A DNA stretch of 64,000 bases from Sinotaia quadrata (taxonomy: Eukaryota > Mollusca > Gastropoda > Architaenioglossa > Viviparidae): contig CM054181.1 in NCBI GenBank assembly GCA_028829895.1, forward strand, positions 14,788,001 through 14,852,000. Reading direction: 5' to 3'. Under the pieces are notes generated by a model. It was not told the origin of the DNA. It saw only the letters and a program-made list of their open reading frames with translations, and searched no databases. Both the position numbers and the translations under genes were made by a program. Positions 62,996 to 63,480 of the stretch are shown here, piece by piece (position 1 is the first letter of the stretch; each line of letters begins with the position of its first letter).

Positions 62996-63415
62996 GCAAC
63001 AACAACAACAACAGTAATAATTAATTTATAGCATAAATCATTTAAAACCAACCTTATTTCAGTTTAAATGAGCAAAGTGAATACTCATAATTTTATACTT
63101 CAAATTTGAAAACATATCTGAGAAAGGAATACATATAATTACTGTAGTATTATGCTTGCTGGAATGAGATTACTTATATTTATCTAGCATAATATCTAAA
63201 GTAGTAAATATATGAAAACCAACCAAGTGTTTTCTCATCTTTCTCAAATATTCCTGGCTCAGTGGGAGGTGGGATTATGCGTGAATAATCCTGGGACACC
63301 ACACGAATGATAGAGTGCACATGGACACCAACTTCAGACAGGAAGCTAAACAGATGGGGGTTGTGGAAACCTTGCAGTAGAATGTAGAAGTTGGCTCCAT
63401 CCTCTGGTTCATCAT
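6672..63415 (-). CDS. SPAG17: SPAG17/PF6 homologue, ciliary central-apparatus scaffold; 34 exons, both ends missing
   Basis: SPAG17 (Chlamydomonas PF6) is a very large scaffold of the C1a projection on the central microtubule pair of motile cilia and sperm flagella, where it organises partner proteins and helps control beating. The minus strand gives 34 exons with GT-AG borders and fully compatible phases, joining to 6065 nt or about 2021 codons without a stop. The human protein is about 2,200 residues, so most of the gene is here. Recognisable conserved segments are the exon 4/5 join (HCMLEQ-VVATEE), the exon 11 HNPFN segment, and a C-terminal ASH/PapD-like segment in exon 34 (LPEEVNFGILKEG, CRFKVRQPPP). 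Exons 15-25 encode many short strands centred on DG or NG turns. The 5' exons lie beyond 64000. The C-terminal exon after 6672 was not found. Assignment is by recognised family sequence; boundaries were read by eye, and only the 3' end of exon 8 is ambiguous. Confidence 0.9.
7102..7290. repeat. Minisatellite, about 63 bp x3, in intron 33
   Basis: Three near-identical copies of a unit beginning GACTTCATGACTTCGAGAAC start at 7102, 7165 and 7227. They differ by one or two bases and by a single-base indel. Confidence 0.9.
7356..7501 (-). CDS. SPAG17: SPAG17 exon 33
   Basis: Phase 1 in, 0 out (146 nt). The product RAPEILENDKDFTTTASLKI leads to VAGEPRSLPVPLPASIKGGR and AELNTR. The acceptor is AATGATGAAG with a pyrimidine-rich stretch further up, and the donor is CAAGA|GTAAGT. 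Confidence 0.92.
8302..8503. repeat. Minisatellite, 33 bp x6, perfect
   Basis: Six copies of a unit beginning AAGTAGTTTGGGCTGATTAC are virtually identical, suggesting very recent expansion. The rest of intron 32 (7502-11149) from 7502 to 8301 is AT-rich with nothing recognisable. Confidence 0.95.
8723..9010. repeat. Minisatellite, about 44-45 bp x6
   Basis: Units contain ACAAACGTAAATAACAAA and AGAGCAAAAAAGTCAG, with small differences in the A-run length. Confidence 0.92.
9280..9780. repeat. Minisatellite, 39 bp x about 12
   Basis: Units contain CATGTTCTTTTTAACACTAT and TTCACGCCTTAAAAC. The period is divisible by three and lacks a stop in one frame, which produces a 163-codon spurious ORF. 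Confidence 0.95.
9795..10220. repeat. Minisatellite, 53 bp x8
   Basis: Units contain TTATTACTATTTCACTTC and CAGTCATGCTCTGATAG. It follows the 39-bp array directly, and the two share the TATTTCAC core, so they may be related. Confidence 0.93.
10320..10985. repeat. Degenerate short-period repeat, CTTTAATACTGTCATG-like
   Basis: Many diverged copies of a roughly 20-bp CCTTTAATA(C/T)TGTCATG motif fill the stretch. It looks like an old version of the neighbouring arrays. Nothing further is seen to exon 32 at 11150. Confidence 0.7.
11150..11263 (-). CDS. SPAG17: SPAG17 exon 32
   Basis: Phase 1 at both ends (114 nt). The product VNPTPHVAGGHTDTPSGFE continues with MSQTRWEYPMILEQPMEEE. The acceptor is TTTCGTGCAG and the donor GAAC|GTAAGA. 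Confidence 0.92.
11810..12330. repeat. Degenerate TGTCACTGTTCTA-type repeats in intron 31
   Basis: Diverged copies of a motif near GTCACTGTTCTAACATGTCA are followed by a clearer duplication of about 88 bp (around 12025-12200). The first part of the intron (11264-11810) is AT-rich without structure. Confidence 0.65.
12589..12744 (-). CDS. SPAG17: SPAG17 exon 31
   Basis: Phase 1 at both ends (156 nt). The product is a Pro/Ala/Gly-rich linker (TLGELVAATPSGSIRPGNP to KNPTPAKASKVVADRP), richer in GC than its surroundings. The acceptor is TACGTCACAG and the donor GCCAG|GTGTGC. Confidence 0.9.
13050..13370. repeat. Minisatellite, about 76 bp x4
   Basis: Copies of AATCCAAATGTAACCCTGC start near 13059, 13135, 13209 and 13285. 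A (CA)n tract follows at about 13447-13491, then a two-copy repeat of about 67 bp (13580-13700, AATACACGTTTTT...AAGTGGTGAAATACAC). Confidence 0.88.
14025..14129 (-). CDS. SPAG17: SPAG17 exon 30
   Basis: Phase 1 at both ends (105 nt). The product is a short polar linker, ARPGMSVMSDRSAVTGDSP to KQVPETPISNG. The acceptor is TTGAATCTACAG and the donor GGCG|GTTAGT. Confidence 0.9.
14584..14860. repeat. (TG)n microsatellite followed by GA-rich tract
   Basis: About 38 TG units at 14584-14660 run into a purine-rich stretch (GAGAGAGATGG, GAAAAGAGAAAGG) to about 14860. The purine-rich part becomes pyrimidine-rich in the SPAG17 transcript. Confidence 0.93.
14935..15290. repeat. Minisatellite, 46 bp x about 7
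   Basis: Copies of CCCATTATTG(T/C)AATTTGTC and GCTTCAGATAGCGTAGCGTG recur exactly every 46 bp at 15073, 15119, 15165 and 15211, with older copies on both sides. Confidence 0.92.
15426..15537 (-). CDS. SPAG17: SPAG17 exon 29
   Basis: Phase 0 in, 1 out (112 nt). The product AKDMDELLKQLSEDPRRDGR ends HSNSTGDI. The donor CATAG|GTTCCA is weak but is the one that keeps frame with exon 30. The acceptor TTGTGTTCAG is part of a 39-bp unit repeated from 15668 to 15935. Confidence 0.88.
15538..15935. repeat. Minisatellite, 39 bp x7-8, starting at the exon 29 acceptor
   Basis: The intronic sequence touching exon 29 (CTGAACACAAAGACAGTTAAC) is one copy. Seven more follow from about 15668 to 15935 with period 39. 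Four of the seven distal copies keep the acceptor AG in the gene strand, and the copies reading GTGAAC or GTATGAAC have lost it. A (GAT)n tract follows to 16003. Confidence 0.94.
16013..16218 (-). CDS. SPAG17: SPAG17 exon 28
   Basis: Phase 1 in, 0 out (206 nt). The product DFVKALYEEAI is followed by a run of prolines (PPPPSPPPSPMPKRT), then DWERDNRELAEEVEGRNVLR and YFESELGKAFLLTQ. The donor CCCAG|GTGAAT lies about 10 nt from a (GAT)n tract. Confidence 0.94.
16352..17480 (+). mobile_element. Dispersed repeat family, copy A
   Basis: This shares extended similarity with 19201-20765 (same orientation) and with 28440-30465 and 38398-39505 (inverted). Landmarks are TTAACTGACTGATTGAGAGAG, TTGCAGGAAACTGTAAGTTGAG and AAAGAATGGAGTTA. 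It begins inside the element and so looks 5' truncated. No coding capacity or terminal inverted repeats are seen. Confidence 0.85.
17540..17740. repeat. Degenerate repeat of about 60 bp, TATGACAATCTA/TGTATTCTATA type
   Basis: Three diverged copies with GACAATCTA and CATTGTATTCTATA precede the exon 27 donor region. Confidence 0.7.
17758..17924 (-). CDS. SPAG17: SPAG17 exon 27
   Basis: Phase 2 in, 1 out (167 nt). The product LRRGLHDYAEMVMERNQAQI then DPRSEEERTLAADILDTAI is helical. The acceptor is TTGCTGTTACAG and the donor CCTG|GTGAGC. Confidence 0.94.
18260..18475. repeat. GAT/GGT trinucleotide-rich tract in intron 26
   Basis: The stretch is imperfect GATGATGGTGGTGGT sequence. The remainder of the intron (17925-18260) is unremarkable. 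Confidence 0.85.
18495..18871 (-). CDS. SPAG17: SPAG17 exon 26
   Basis: This is the longest exon (377 nt; phase 0 in, 2 out). The product DLSEYLLLAERNPATAILKE leads to GVNGITILKPYIGGLSEQW, SIVPSGIRSRDLTTLQPRQF and LELRQLVQYKPVSEALRR. The acceptor is TATATTTTCAG and the donor GGAA|GTGAGT. It marks the change from DG-turn repeats to more helical sequence. Confidence 0.95.
19201..20765 (+). mobile_element. Dispersed repeat family, copy B (near full length)
   Basis: It starts near GGAGTAAGTTTGCCTCTCCC and ends near AGTGGTGCTGGCGTCACAC. It aligns over its length with inverted copy C. Length is about 1.56 kb. It is AT-rich, with no ORF and no terminal inverted repeats, so LINE, SINE or Helitron derivation cannot be decided by eye. 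Confidence 0.82.
20775..21205. repeat. Degenerate repeats, AACTTAACATGCCAACCAGA type
   Basis: About ten imperfect copies with units of roughly 35-50 bp combine AACTTAACATGCCAACCAGA with CATACAGACT. Confidence 0.88.
21381..21689 (-). CDS. SPAG17: SPAG17 exon 25
   Basis: Phase 0 at both ends (309 nt, 103 codons). The product VYYPRVNTSMEHLLPERELQ is followed by CETVDPEGNAFKVRYTGDF and FFIVHADGSGTELLRYK. The donor is TACAAG|GTGAGT. The acceptor and the first 10 exonic bases form the first unit of a 78-bp tandem array (21680-22080). Confidence 0.95.
21680..22080. repeat. 78-bp minisatellite spanning the exon 25 acceptor
   Basis: Units start at 21680, 21758, 21836, 21914, 21992 and (partial) 22070. 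Unit 1 contains the first 10 bases of exon 25 and 68 bases of intron. Copies alternate between CAGTGATAGAAG and CACTGATGGAAG, giving a 156-bp higher-order period. All copies keep CAG|GTTTAC in the gene strand. In the exon frame each copy carries a TGA. Confidence 0.97.
22320..22540. repeat. Minisatellite, about 44-45 bp x5
   Basis: Units contain GCGAGCTTAGCCAGCCTA and ATTGTGATCTTAACAAATC. Confidence 0.93.
22581..22602. repeat. (AC)11 next to the exon 24 donor
   Basis: In the transcript this reads (GU)11 and begins 11 nt downstream of exon 24. Confidence 0.97.
22614..22816 (-). CDS. SPAG17: SPAG17 exon 24
   Basis: Phase 1 in, 0 out (203 nt), so skipping would shift the frame. The product EEADTYMQTLKFVKVECPAY continues with NCATSENLTVFGSGTSINVF and DGFYILHHARGGRIEL. 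The acceptor follows TTTTTTGGTTGGCTGTGCAG and the donor is CACTG|GTAAGG. In the transcript a (CA)44 tract ends 36 nt before it and a (GU)11 tract starts 11 nt after it. Confidence 0.94.
22853..22940. repeat. (TG)44 next to the exon 24 acceptor
   Basis: In the transcript this reads (CA)44 and ends 36 nt upstream of exon 24. It is complementary to the (GU) tract on the other side. Confidence 0.97.
22985..23420. repeat. GAT-rich tract and ~60-bp GCCAGTCAGAAGAGA repeats
   Basis: An ATGATGGTGATAA-rich segment (22985-23140) is followed by three diverged copies of a unit with GCCAGTCAGAAGAGA and GGATTGTTGTAAA. Confidence 0.8.
23630..24095. repeat. Minisatellite, 48 bp x about 9
   Basis: Units contain ATGATGCATTGTTTAATAG and CTGTGTGAGTGTGAACTAGC. 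The period is a multiple of three, which gives a 108-codon spurious ORF. Confidence 0.95.
24185..24560. repeat. Two arrays: ~59-bp x2 and ~39-bp x6
   Basis: First a duplication with CTTGTGGCTCTG(T/C)CCCCCGTA, then six copies of a unit with TGATTAACTACAGACTACAG and AGGAT(T/A)GCTTAA, ending 80 bp before exon 23. Confidence 0.9.
24643..24781 (-). CDS. SPAG17: SPAG17 exon 23
   Basis: Phase 0 in, 1 out (139 nt). The product SMSTRDDKVITVSYPDGTT then VVEHSDGTRITEYYRDT has two clear PDGT/SDGT turns. The acceptor is CACTCTTAG and the donor AATG|GTGAGT. Confidence 0.93.
24871..25222. repeat. (GAGT)n/(CAGT)n region with diverged copies of the exon 22 donor
   Basis: GAGTGAGTGAAT repeats run to 24960. 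Then units of about 65-90 bp follow, each with TACCTGC(T/C)T..., TCGGGAT and CAGTCAGTC. These reproduce the last ~20 bases of exon 22 and its donor. Confidence 0.9.
25223..25452 (-). CDS. SPAG17: SPAG17 exon 22
   Basis: Phase 1 in, 0 out (230 nt). The product has a basic Gly-rich start, then GAWTVTYPNGERMKFVSDGN and KPVMICVATDPDTKQ. The donor AAGCAG|GTAAAT and the last roughly 20 exonic bases recur three times, diverged, in the next 220 bp of intron (about 25005, 25070 and 25125). Confidence 0.93.
25975..26195. repeat. Minisatellite, about 71 bp x3
   Basis: Units contain TTAATGTCATCAACCCTC and CAATGTTATGTAGGACTGTG. Confidence 0.92.
26290..27205. repeat. Minisatellite, about 57 bp x13-15
   Basis: Units contain AAAGGTTGTTAGTAC, ACAGGTG(T/C)AAATATAATTTAA and AGTCCTTACACTTTGT. 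Outer copies at both ends are more diverged than inner ones. The array has 57-bp periodicity with one local 16-bp duplication near 26650. Confidence 0.94.
27371..27518 (-). CDS. SPAG17: SPAG17 exon 21
   Basis: Phase 0 in, 1 out (148 nt). The product VLYADGTVAVHNGTWAPGG is followed by a Ser/Pro-rich linker. The acceptor follows TTTTCTTGACAG and the donor is AAAG|GTCAGT. Confidence 0.93.
27841..28440. repeat. 30-bp minisatellite with 90-bp higher-order unit, then GATGGCA-rich tract
   Basis: AGATATGACGGCATCAGA recurs at 27851, 27941, 28031 and 28091. Between them are 30-bp AGGTATGCTGAGAGTGCATG units. From 28130 the pattern degrades to AATATGATGGCAGAAGAT-type repeats, which are interrupted by dispersed repeat copy C. 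Confidence 0.92.
28440..30465 (-). mobile_element. Dispersed repeat family, copy C (inverted, with internal tandem expansion)
   Basis: It runs from TGTGATGCTAATGGCACC to GGCAAATTTATTCCGCC reversed, matching copies A, B and D. ATATGATG occurs immediately on both sides, either a target duplication or simply the host minisatellite. It is longer than B because a 57-bp segment is amplified about eight times inside (29463-29925). Confidence 0.85.
29463..29925. repeat. 57-bp x8 array inside dispersed repeat copy C
   Basis: Units contain CAACTTACTGTTTCCTGCAA and CAGTATTTATTA(A/G)CCTGATA, nearly identical. Copies A, B and D have the same segment only once, so the amplification happened after insertion of C. 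Confidence 0.96.
30470..31000. repeat. 27/30-bp GATATGATGACAG minisatellite
   Basis: About 17 copies of AGATATGATGACAGAAGTAT and GTATGGTGGT occur, with 30-bp units on the left and 27-bp units on the right. The array is probably the right-hand part of the one broken by copy C. Confidence 0.93.
31261..31439 (-). CDS. SPAG17: SPAG17 exon 20
   Basis: Phase 1 in, 0 out (179 nt). The product VVPTSAEDRHLAVRQSYPF is followed by VITAEGTVVKSMVDGSVE, two turn motifs in a row that continue into exon 21. The acceptor is TTATTTGCAG and the donor GTAGAG|GTCAGT. Confidence 0.93.
31715..31895. repeat. Repeat, about 30 bp x6
   Basis: Units contain CAGCCATGTTAGAAAGACCG. The stretch 31895-32540 is AT-rich and shows nothing else. 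Confidence 0.9.
32540..32670. repeat. Repeat, about 38 bp x3
   Basis: Units contain ACACTGATACTTAGGAAAA and GCACTGTTCCGGGA. Confidence 0.9.
32855..33372. repeat. Minisatellite, 38 bp x13, with higher-order structure
   Basis: Units contain CCTAAGGCTGAAATTATGTG. Two variants, GGCACGATAAAGACC and GTCATGATAAAAACC, alternate first two-to-one and later one-to-one, showing 114-bp and then 76-bp higher-order units. A two-copy CTTCGCCCCTAAATGTACTCC repeat follows at 33430. Confidence 0.95.
33945..34220. repeat. 34-bp x8 minisatellite spanning the exon 19 donor
   Basis: Units contain CTATTATTAACCAACAGG and AACAAAACGTGCCTAC. The last unit boundary is the exon 19 splice donor itself, with the final five exonic bases shared. 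Confidence 0.96.
34216..34336 (-). CDS. SPAG17: SPAG17 exon 19
   Basis: Phase 0 in, 1 out (121 nt). The product VEEEVQEILEEKKVPEQP then TTPDGLHVKYFLMSAI contains a DG turn. The donor GCAATAG|GTAGGCACG is itself the first unit of a 34-bp tandem array extending to about 33945. Four array copies keep the same donor, while the two nearest the exon carry AT instead of GT. Confidence 0.93.
34780..34965. repeat. CA-rich tract with 36-bp ACACATACATACACTC units
   Basis: An imperfect CA/CATA tract contains three copies of CATACACGCAGTCACACAC. It reads TG-rich in the transcript. Confidence 0.9.
35310..35480. repeat. Repeat, about 33 bp x5
   Basis: Units contain TTACCAGCTATCTCTACCAT and TAACATTAGCTCC. 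Confidence 0.9.
35619..35761 (-). CDS. SPAG17: SPAG17 exon 18
   Basis: Phase 1 in, 0 out (143 nt). The product is a Pro/Gln-rich linker (KPYKPAAYVLPVRSQTPQPQ) ending KREKMSKLQEMVAIP. The acceptor is CACTTTGCAG and the donor TTCCA|GTAAGA. Confidence 0.9.
35910..36240. repeat. Minisatellite, about 53 bp x6
   Basis: Units contain CAGGCCTTGCTATCATAAAA and GCACAAAGACCAAATGCAGG. From 36240 to 36830 I see only AT-rich sequence. Confidence 0.94.
36830..37185. repeat. Degenerate ATGTTACATTCACAAATCTG repeats, then 36-bp x3
   Basis: Five loose copies of a unit of about 60 bp are followed by three exact copies of ATGTTACATACTGTATCAAA with CCAGACAAATTACCCA. The stretch 37185-37750 holds nothing recognisable. 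Confidence 0.85.
37754..37882 (-). CDS. SPAG17: SPAG17 exon 17
   Basis: Phase 1 at both ends (129 nt). The product SRSDSGSKKVTAVSQFGSI then LSDGMVLSFSQWGPTGETEE contains another DG turn. The acceptor follows TCTCCTATTCCAG and the donor is AGAAG|GTAGTT. Confidence 0.9.
38145..38290. repeat. Repeat, about 50 bp x3
   Basis: Units contain GTTAAAGGGCCAGAA, CCTAGCCAAG and TGTGTTCTGCATGCA. Confidence 0.88.
38398..39505 (-). mobile_element. Dispersed repeat family, copy D (inverted)
   Basis: It matches copy C over most of its length, including ACCAGAAATTGCTC, TCTCTCTCAATCAGTTAG and CAATTTATATAACAATTAAA. Similarity to B stops near 38398, so the distal end (in element orientation) is missing. Confidence 0.83.
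39678..39750. repeat. (TG)n microsatellite beside exon 16
   Basis: About 36 TG units, reading (CA)n in the transcript, begin about 31 nt past the exon 16 donor. Confidence 0.96.
39782..39952 (-). CDS. SPAG17: SPAG17 exon 16
   Basis: Phase 1 at both ends (171 nt). The product TTSVRVTLLKDGHVFAVHVL is followed by an acidic Ser/Lys-rich end (SEDTEKSDNEKSEK). The donor is AAAAG|GTCTGT. A (CA)n tract in the transcript (39678-39750) begins about 31 nt past the donor. Confidence 0.9.
40100..40870. repeat. Minisatellite, 45 bp x9, with degenerate flank
   Basis: From 40480, units contain ATCACTATAGAAACAAAGTT and AGAAGATTTGTACAACAAG. From 40100 to 40480 the same motif is present but decayed (GATAATTATCACTA...AAC). 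Confidence 0.92.
41311..41422 (-). CDS. SPAG17: SPAG17 exon 15
   Basis: Phase 0 in, 1 out (112 nt). The product FTGYDTGNLLLHASGI then LFPSDGGQIRMERTEFVQ opens a series of exons encoding strand-turn-strand units around DG. The acceptor TTTCTGTCCGTAG lies at the edge of a tandem array (41423-42120) whose unit carries the same pyrimidine tract. Confidence 0.92.
41423..42125. repeat. Minisatellites abutting the exon 15 acceptor: ~46 bp x4, then ~37 bp x about 15
   Basis: The first block repeats ACGGACAGAAAGGGTG and TGATGAAGTATTTTTATTAT. The second repeats AAGGGGTGTTGATGATATGG and TTCTGCACAAAGAG. Both share a GGGTGTTGATGA core. Open frames of 132-170 codons on the minus strand are by-products. 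Confidence 0.95.
42130..42570. repeat. Degenerate GGTGTTGATGAGGTGG-type repeats
   Basis: Diverged relatives of the preceding array form units of about 55 bp (ATAAAAATGGT, TTAGTGAGGTGGTTTTGTTA). An imperfect (ATCT)n/(CTGT)n tract lies at 42885-42985. Confidence 0.75.
43016..43144 (-). CDS. SPAG17: SPAG17 exon 14
   Basis: Phase 0 at both ends (129 nt, 43 codons), so it could be skipped in frame. The product EDKKQKNERNISSAKAKSP is a lysine-rich linker ending KENKEPYWP. The acceptor is CCAATGACAG and the donor GCCA|GTCAGT. Confidence 0.88.
43254..43549. mobile_element. hAT-type MITE candidate, about 296 bp
   Basis: The ends AGAGGCGGGCAAACT and AGTTTGCCCGCCTCT are exact inverted repeats of 15 bp. 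Inside are GGCCACCGGCC and TGTCTGGCCCGCC. The element is GC-rich in an AT-rich intron. Flanks are CTATAAAC and GTATAAAA, an imperfect 8-bp duplication. There is no transposase. Confidence 0.7.
43860..45330. other. Intron 13, no recognisable feature
   Basis: About 1.5 kb of AT-rich sequence without array structure or coding exon was recognised, apart from a 9-bp G run at 43615-43624 just before it. Confidence 0.5.
45450..45631 (-). CDS. SPAG17: SPAG17 exon 13
   Basis: Phase 1 in, 0 out (182 nt). A Ser-rich start (SRSKSPKSSRPSTSDSTSS) is followed by a charged helix (SLKAMIEEQEKSLVDEEEK) and a basic end (RSRATNKK). The donor is AAAAAA|GTCAGT. It is probably a flexible linker. Confidence 0.88.
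45760..46350. repeat. Degenerate repeats of about 28 bp, GCATGTGATAAAACAGTTTA type
   Basis: About twenty loose copies of CA(T/C)GTGATAAAACAGTTTAC occur. They are ancient compared with the arrays beside exons 19 or 25. Confidence 0.85.
46360..46532 (-). CDS. SPAG17: SPAG17 exon 12
   Basis: Phase 2 in, 1 out (173 nt). The acceptor is TTATGACTAG and the donor GCAT|GTGGGT. The product begins NYLENMAELIADWLKEKEAE and continues as a long charged helix (coiled-coil-like, KMLRQDEADAKAEETKKAKE). Confidence 0.9.
46700..47100. repeat. Degenerate repeats of about 60 bp
   Basis: Units combine ATGATAATTAATTCAGA, CATGTTCTCCAACTA and GCAAACATCTGGACA, in six or seven copies. The following 47100-47660 has loose repeats around TTGATTATTTATT and GGTTTTCCAA. 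Confidence 0.82.
47663..47817 (-). CDS. SPAG17: SPAG17 exon 11
   Basis: Phase 0 in, 2 out (155 nt). The product VLQEALYELPFVETYHHKRD then SLLIVLHNPFNIELQNHID and HTEMHSNVGF is one of the most family-typical segments. The donor is TTTCAG|GTAGGC. Confidence 0.94.
47905..48120. repeat. TG-rich tract
   Basis: GTGTGTGTGT, ACTTATACTTGCATGTGTG and GTCTGCATG recur imperfectly. Confidence 0.85.
48300..48500. repeat. Repeat, about 45 bp x4
   Basis: Units contain CAAAGGATCTTGATCTATCT and TGACAAATCACAATCC. Confidence 0.9.
48604..48712. repeat. Long near-perfect hairpin (51-bp arms, 7-nt loop)
   Basis: Arm 1 is 48604-48654 and arm 2 is 48662-48712. Reverse complementing one reproduces the other at 49 of 51 positions, with loop TGATTTA. 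It lies in intron 10. It could be a fold-back transposon remnant or a hairpin-RNA source; no flanking duplication is evident. Confidence 0.93.
48921..49090 (-). CDS. SPAG17: SPAG17 exon 10
   Basis: Phase 1 in, 0 out (170 nt). The acceptor is TGTTCCTGCAG and the donor CTGCAG|GTATGC. The product HKYEQELQSDELLRRMEEE is an acidic helix, followed by KRVLDQWCFAEHYEPHVLLQ, which continues into exon 11. Confidence 0.93.
49240..49740. repeat. Degenerate repeats of about 60 bp in intron 9
   Basis: Loose copies combine ACTTAGAAATGGCTCCATG, TCACTCAGAACA and CTGACTCAATCCCTTATA. Confidence 0.75.
49824..50021 (-). CDS. SPAG17: SPAG17 exon 9
   Basis: Phase 1 at both ends (198 nt). The acceptor ACATTGACTTAG follows a T-run and the donor is GTGG|GTGAGT. 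The product is a polar, probably disordered linker: TPESYPLDKKGHHSKRS followed by an Arg/Ser-rich stretch (SRSQSLSPNSSPRRSFSGS) resembling phosphorylation sites. Confidence 0.85.
50022..51140. other. Intron 8, AT-rich segment without recognised features
   Basis: A strongly AT-rich segment with poly-T and poly-A runs shows no exon, array or element. A short (CA)13 tract lies at 51150-51176. Confidence 0.5.
51535..52700. repeat. Degenerate minisatellite of about 41 bp x25
   Basis: Loose copies of ATCTAATCTATCCAATCAATG and AAAGTTATATCATATCAA extend over more than 1.1 kb, most decayed to the right. Confidence 0.9.
52722..53010. repeat. (TATC)n plus short flank, then 44-bp x4 array
   Basis: A (TCTA)n tract at 52729-52760 is followed by about 70 bp of non-repetitive sequence (CTTGTCGACCATTGGGGCAC), perhaps a fragment of a dispersed element. 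Four clean copies of GTTTATCAAATCTAGTTTGG follow with period about 44. Confidence 0.85.
53504..53674 (-). CDS. SPAG17: SPAG17 exon 8 (3' boundary tentative)
   Basis: The acceptor TTTAAACAG|ACAGTG is clear and gives DSENEFSRLSTPSPP, joining exon 7 in frame. The frame stays open to about 53470. The donor must leave one base. I chose TTGC|GTGGGT at 53503 (171 nt), and GAAGT|GTGGTG or TGTG|GTGTGA slightly further on are alternatives. The first 15 residues are secure; the Lys/Gln-rich remainder may be partly intronic. Confidence 0.65.
53930..54650. repeat. GT-rich minisatellite, about 24-25 bp x30
   Basis: Units such as TGGTGTGATATGGTGTAGTG and TGGC recur through 700 bp; 54655-54910 is a decayed extension. 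Open frames of 95-330 codons on the minus strand reflect the repeat. From 54910 to 56190 nothing further is recognised except a triple GGTGC(C/T)ATTTTGCATGC repeat near 55410-55470. Confidence 0.94.
56195..56410 (-). CDS. SPAG17: SPAG17 exon 7
   Basis: Phase 1 at both ends (216 nt). The product contains EIDRAFKQFVFECMDFA, GFIITREYEGVEHSVIPWDD and FFKGMIPKKED. The donor is CTCAG|GTTTGT. The acceptor TATACACAG|AGATC abuts a short tandem duplication of about 63 bp extending to 56550, whose second copy still carries ACACAG followed by TGATC. Confidence 0.92.
56411..56550. repeat. Two-and-a-half-copy repeat abutting the exon 7 acceptor
   Basis: Copies contain CTGTGTGTACACACAAAA, CATAAAACACAAGC and AAGTTTTGTGCAGGGAATCT. 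The first starts at the acceptor of exon 7. Confidence 0.9.
57064..57340 (-). CDS. SPAG17: SPAG17 exon 6
   Basis: Phase 0 in, 1 out (277 nt). The acceptor follows TATTTTCTTTAG and the donor is TCAG|GTGTGT. The product runs SLSQVIDLPQRPPEEP through GFQLEDVERSMLHLHSF and an Ala/Arg-rich helix (AVARARAARLQELIQF) to GLVPS. Confidence 0.92.
57715..57852 (-). CDS. SPAG17: SPAG17 exon 5
   Basis: Phase 0 at both ends (138 nt, 46 codons), so skipping would keep the frame. The product VVATEENREPF to LALSEDEYK directly continues the conserved MLEQ end of exon 4. The acceptor is TTTGAACAG and the donor AAG|GTGTCA. Confidence 0.92.
58305..58985. repeat. Minisatellite, about 71-83 bp x8, GGTAGT-rich
   Basis: Units contain GGAGTTGGAGGTAGACTTTG, GATACAATGTTAGTAATGGT and one to three GGTGGTAGT blocks that account for length differences in multiples of three. 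Both strands are open for over 200 codons, clearly as a by-product. Confidence 0.95.
59061..59192. mobile_element. hAT-type MITE, 132 bp, with 8-bp target duplication
   Basis: Ends CAGGCCTGGCTTTAGGG and CCCTAGGGCCAGACCTG are imperfect inverted repeats. GTTATAGC flanks both sides exactly (59053-59060 and 59193-59200), the 8-bp size typical of hAT. It has no transposase. The right duplication ends 15 nt from exon 4. Confidence 0.92.
59216..59409 (-). CDS. SPAG17: SPAG17 exon 4
   Basis: Phase 1 in, 0 out (194 nt). A Gly/Ser/Pro-rich linker leads into YYNDMMRNIPQESTSVALI and HCMLEQ, a segment I recognise from vertebrate SPAG17. The donor is CAG|GTCAGT. A MITE with a target duplication lies only 15 nt into the following intron (59053-59200). 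Confidence 0.93.
59740..60640. repeat. Degenerate repeats around TCAATTTACTGAAAGTTAT and TAGACAAGTTCTGG
   Basis: Loose copies with units of about 110-120 bp combine CAATTTA(C/T)(C/T)TATAG, ACAAGTTC and TTTTATCT. The structure is weak and judged by eye. Confidence 0.6.
60690..60910. repeat. Minisatellite, about 39 bp x6
   Basis: Units contain TCATCTCTCAATCTGCCTAA and TGGCAAACCTTAATCCC. The stretch 60910-61528 shows nothing recognisable. Confidence 0.94.
61529..61685 (-). CDS. SPAG17: SPAG17 exon 3
   Basis: Phase 0 in, 1 out (157 nt). The acceptor is TTTCTACCAG and the donor GCAG|GTAACT. The product MQFGLAIFEDIATMIYD is followed by LYYTYLQNLKLIEVPLL and looks helical, with no low-complexity sequence. 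Confidence 0.9.
61778..61948 (+). mobile_element. Short dispersed repeat with (ATC)n(AAC)n tail, copy 1
   Basis: It starts TATTGTATAAAAGGTGGACAG, contains TTCCAGCTATCCCAATCA and AGATCTTAGAACCACC, and ends in TCATCATC then CAACAACAAC. It is almost identical to 62782-63014 in the same orientation. It resembles a SINE by having a simple-sequence tail, but no tRNA-type promoter boxes were seen. Confidence 0.82.
62174..62358 (-). CDS. SPAG17: SPAG17 exon 2
   Basis: Phase 1 in, 0 out (185 nt). The acceptor is TCTGTGCAG and the donor AAAGG|GTTAGT. The product starts with a charged helix (AAEEAARIEKRKQSHN) followed by FWKDILHLLRNN and LDYEVKALLLPVNFDDPEQR. It joins exon 3 in frame. Confidence 0.9.
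62782..63014 (+). mobile_element. Short dispersed repeat with (ATC)n(AAC)n tail, copy 2
   Basis: This has the same body as copy 1 with a few differences (GGGTGG for AGGTGG, one 3-bp deletion) and a much longer ATC and AAC tail. It lies in the neighbouring intron. Confidence 0.82.
63224..63415 (-). CDS. SPAG17: SPAG17 exon 1 (window numbering)
   Basis: The acceptor follows the pyrimidine run TTTTCTTTTTCCAG and the donor is CTTG|GTTGGT. Phases are 1 in and 1 out (192 nt). The product begins DEPEDGANFYILLQGF and ends FEKDEKTL, and the split GCT codon joins exon 2. At least one more exon must lie to the right, because one base of the first codon is missing. The upstream 585 bp to the window end have no exon. 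Confidence 0.88.
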
Positions 63416-63480
63416 CTGGAAAAAGAAAACTGAAGAATTTGACAAAATAACCTTAGCTGTTTGCCTATGGACCTATAGAG

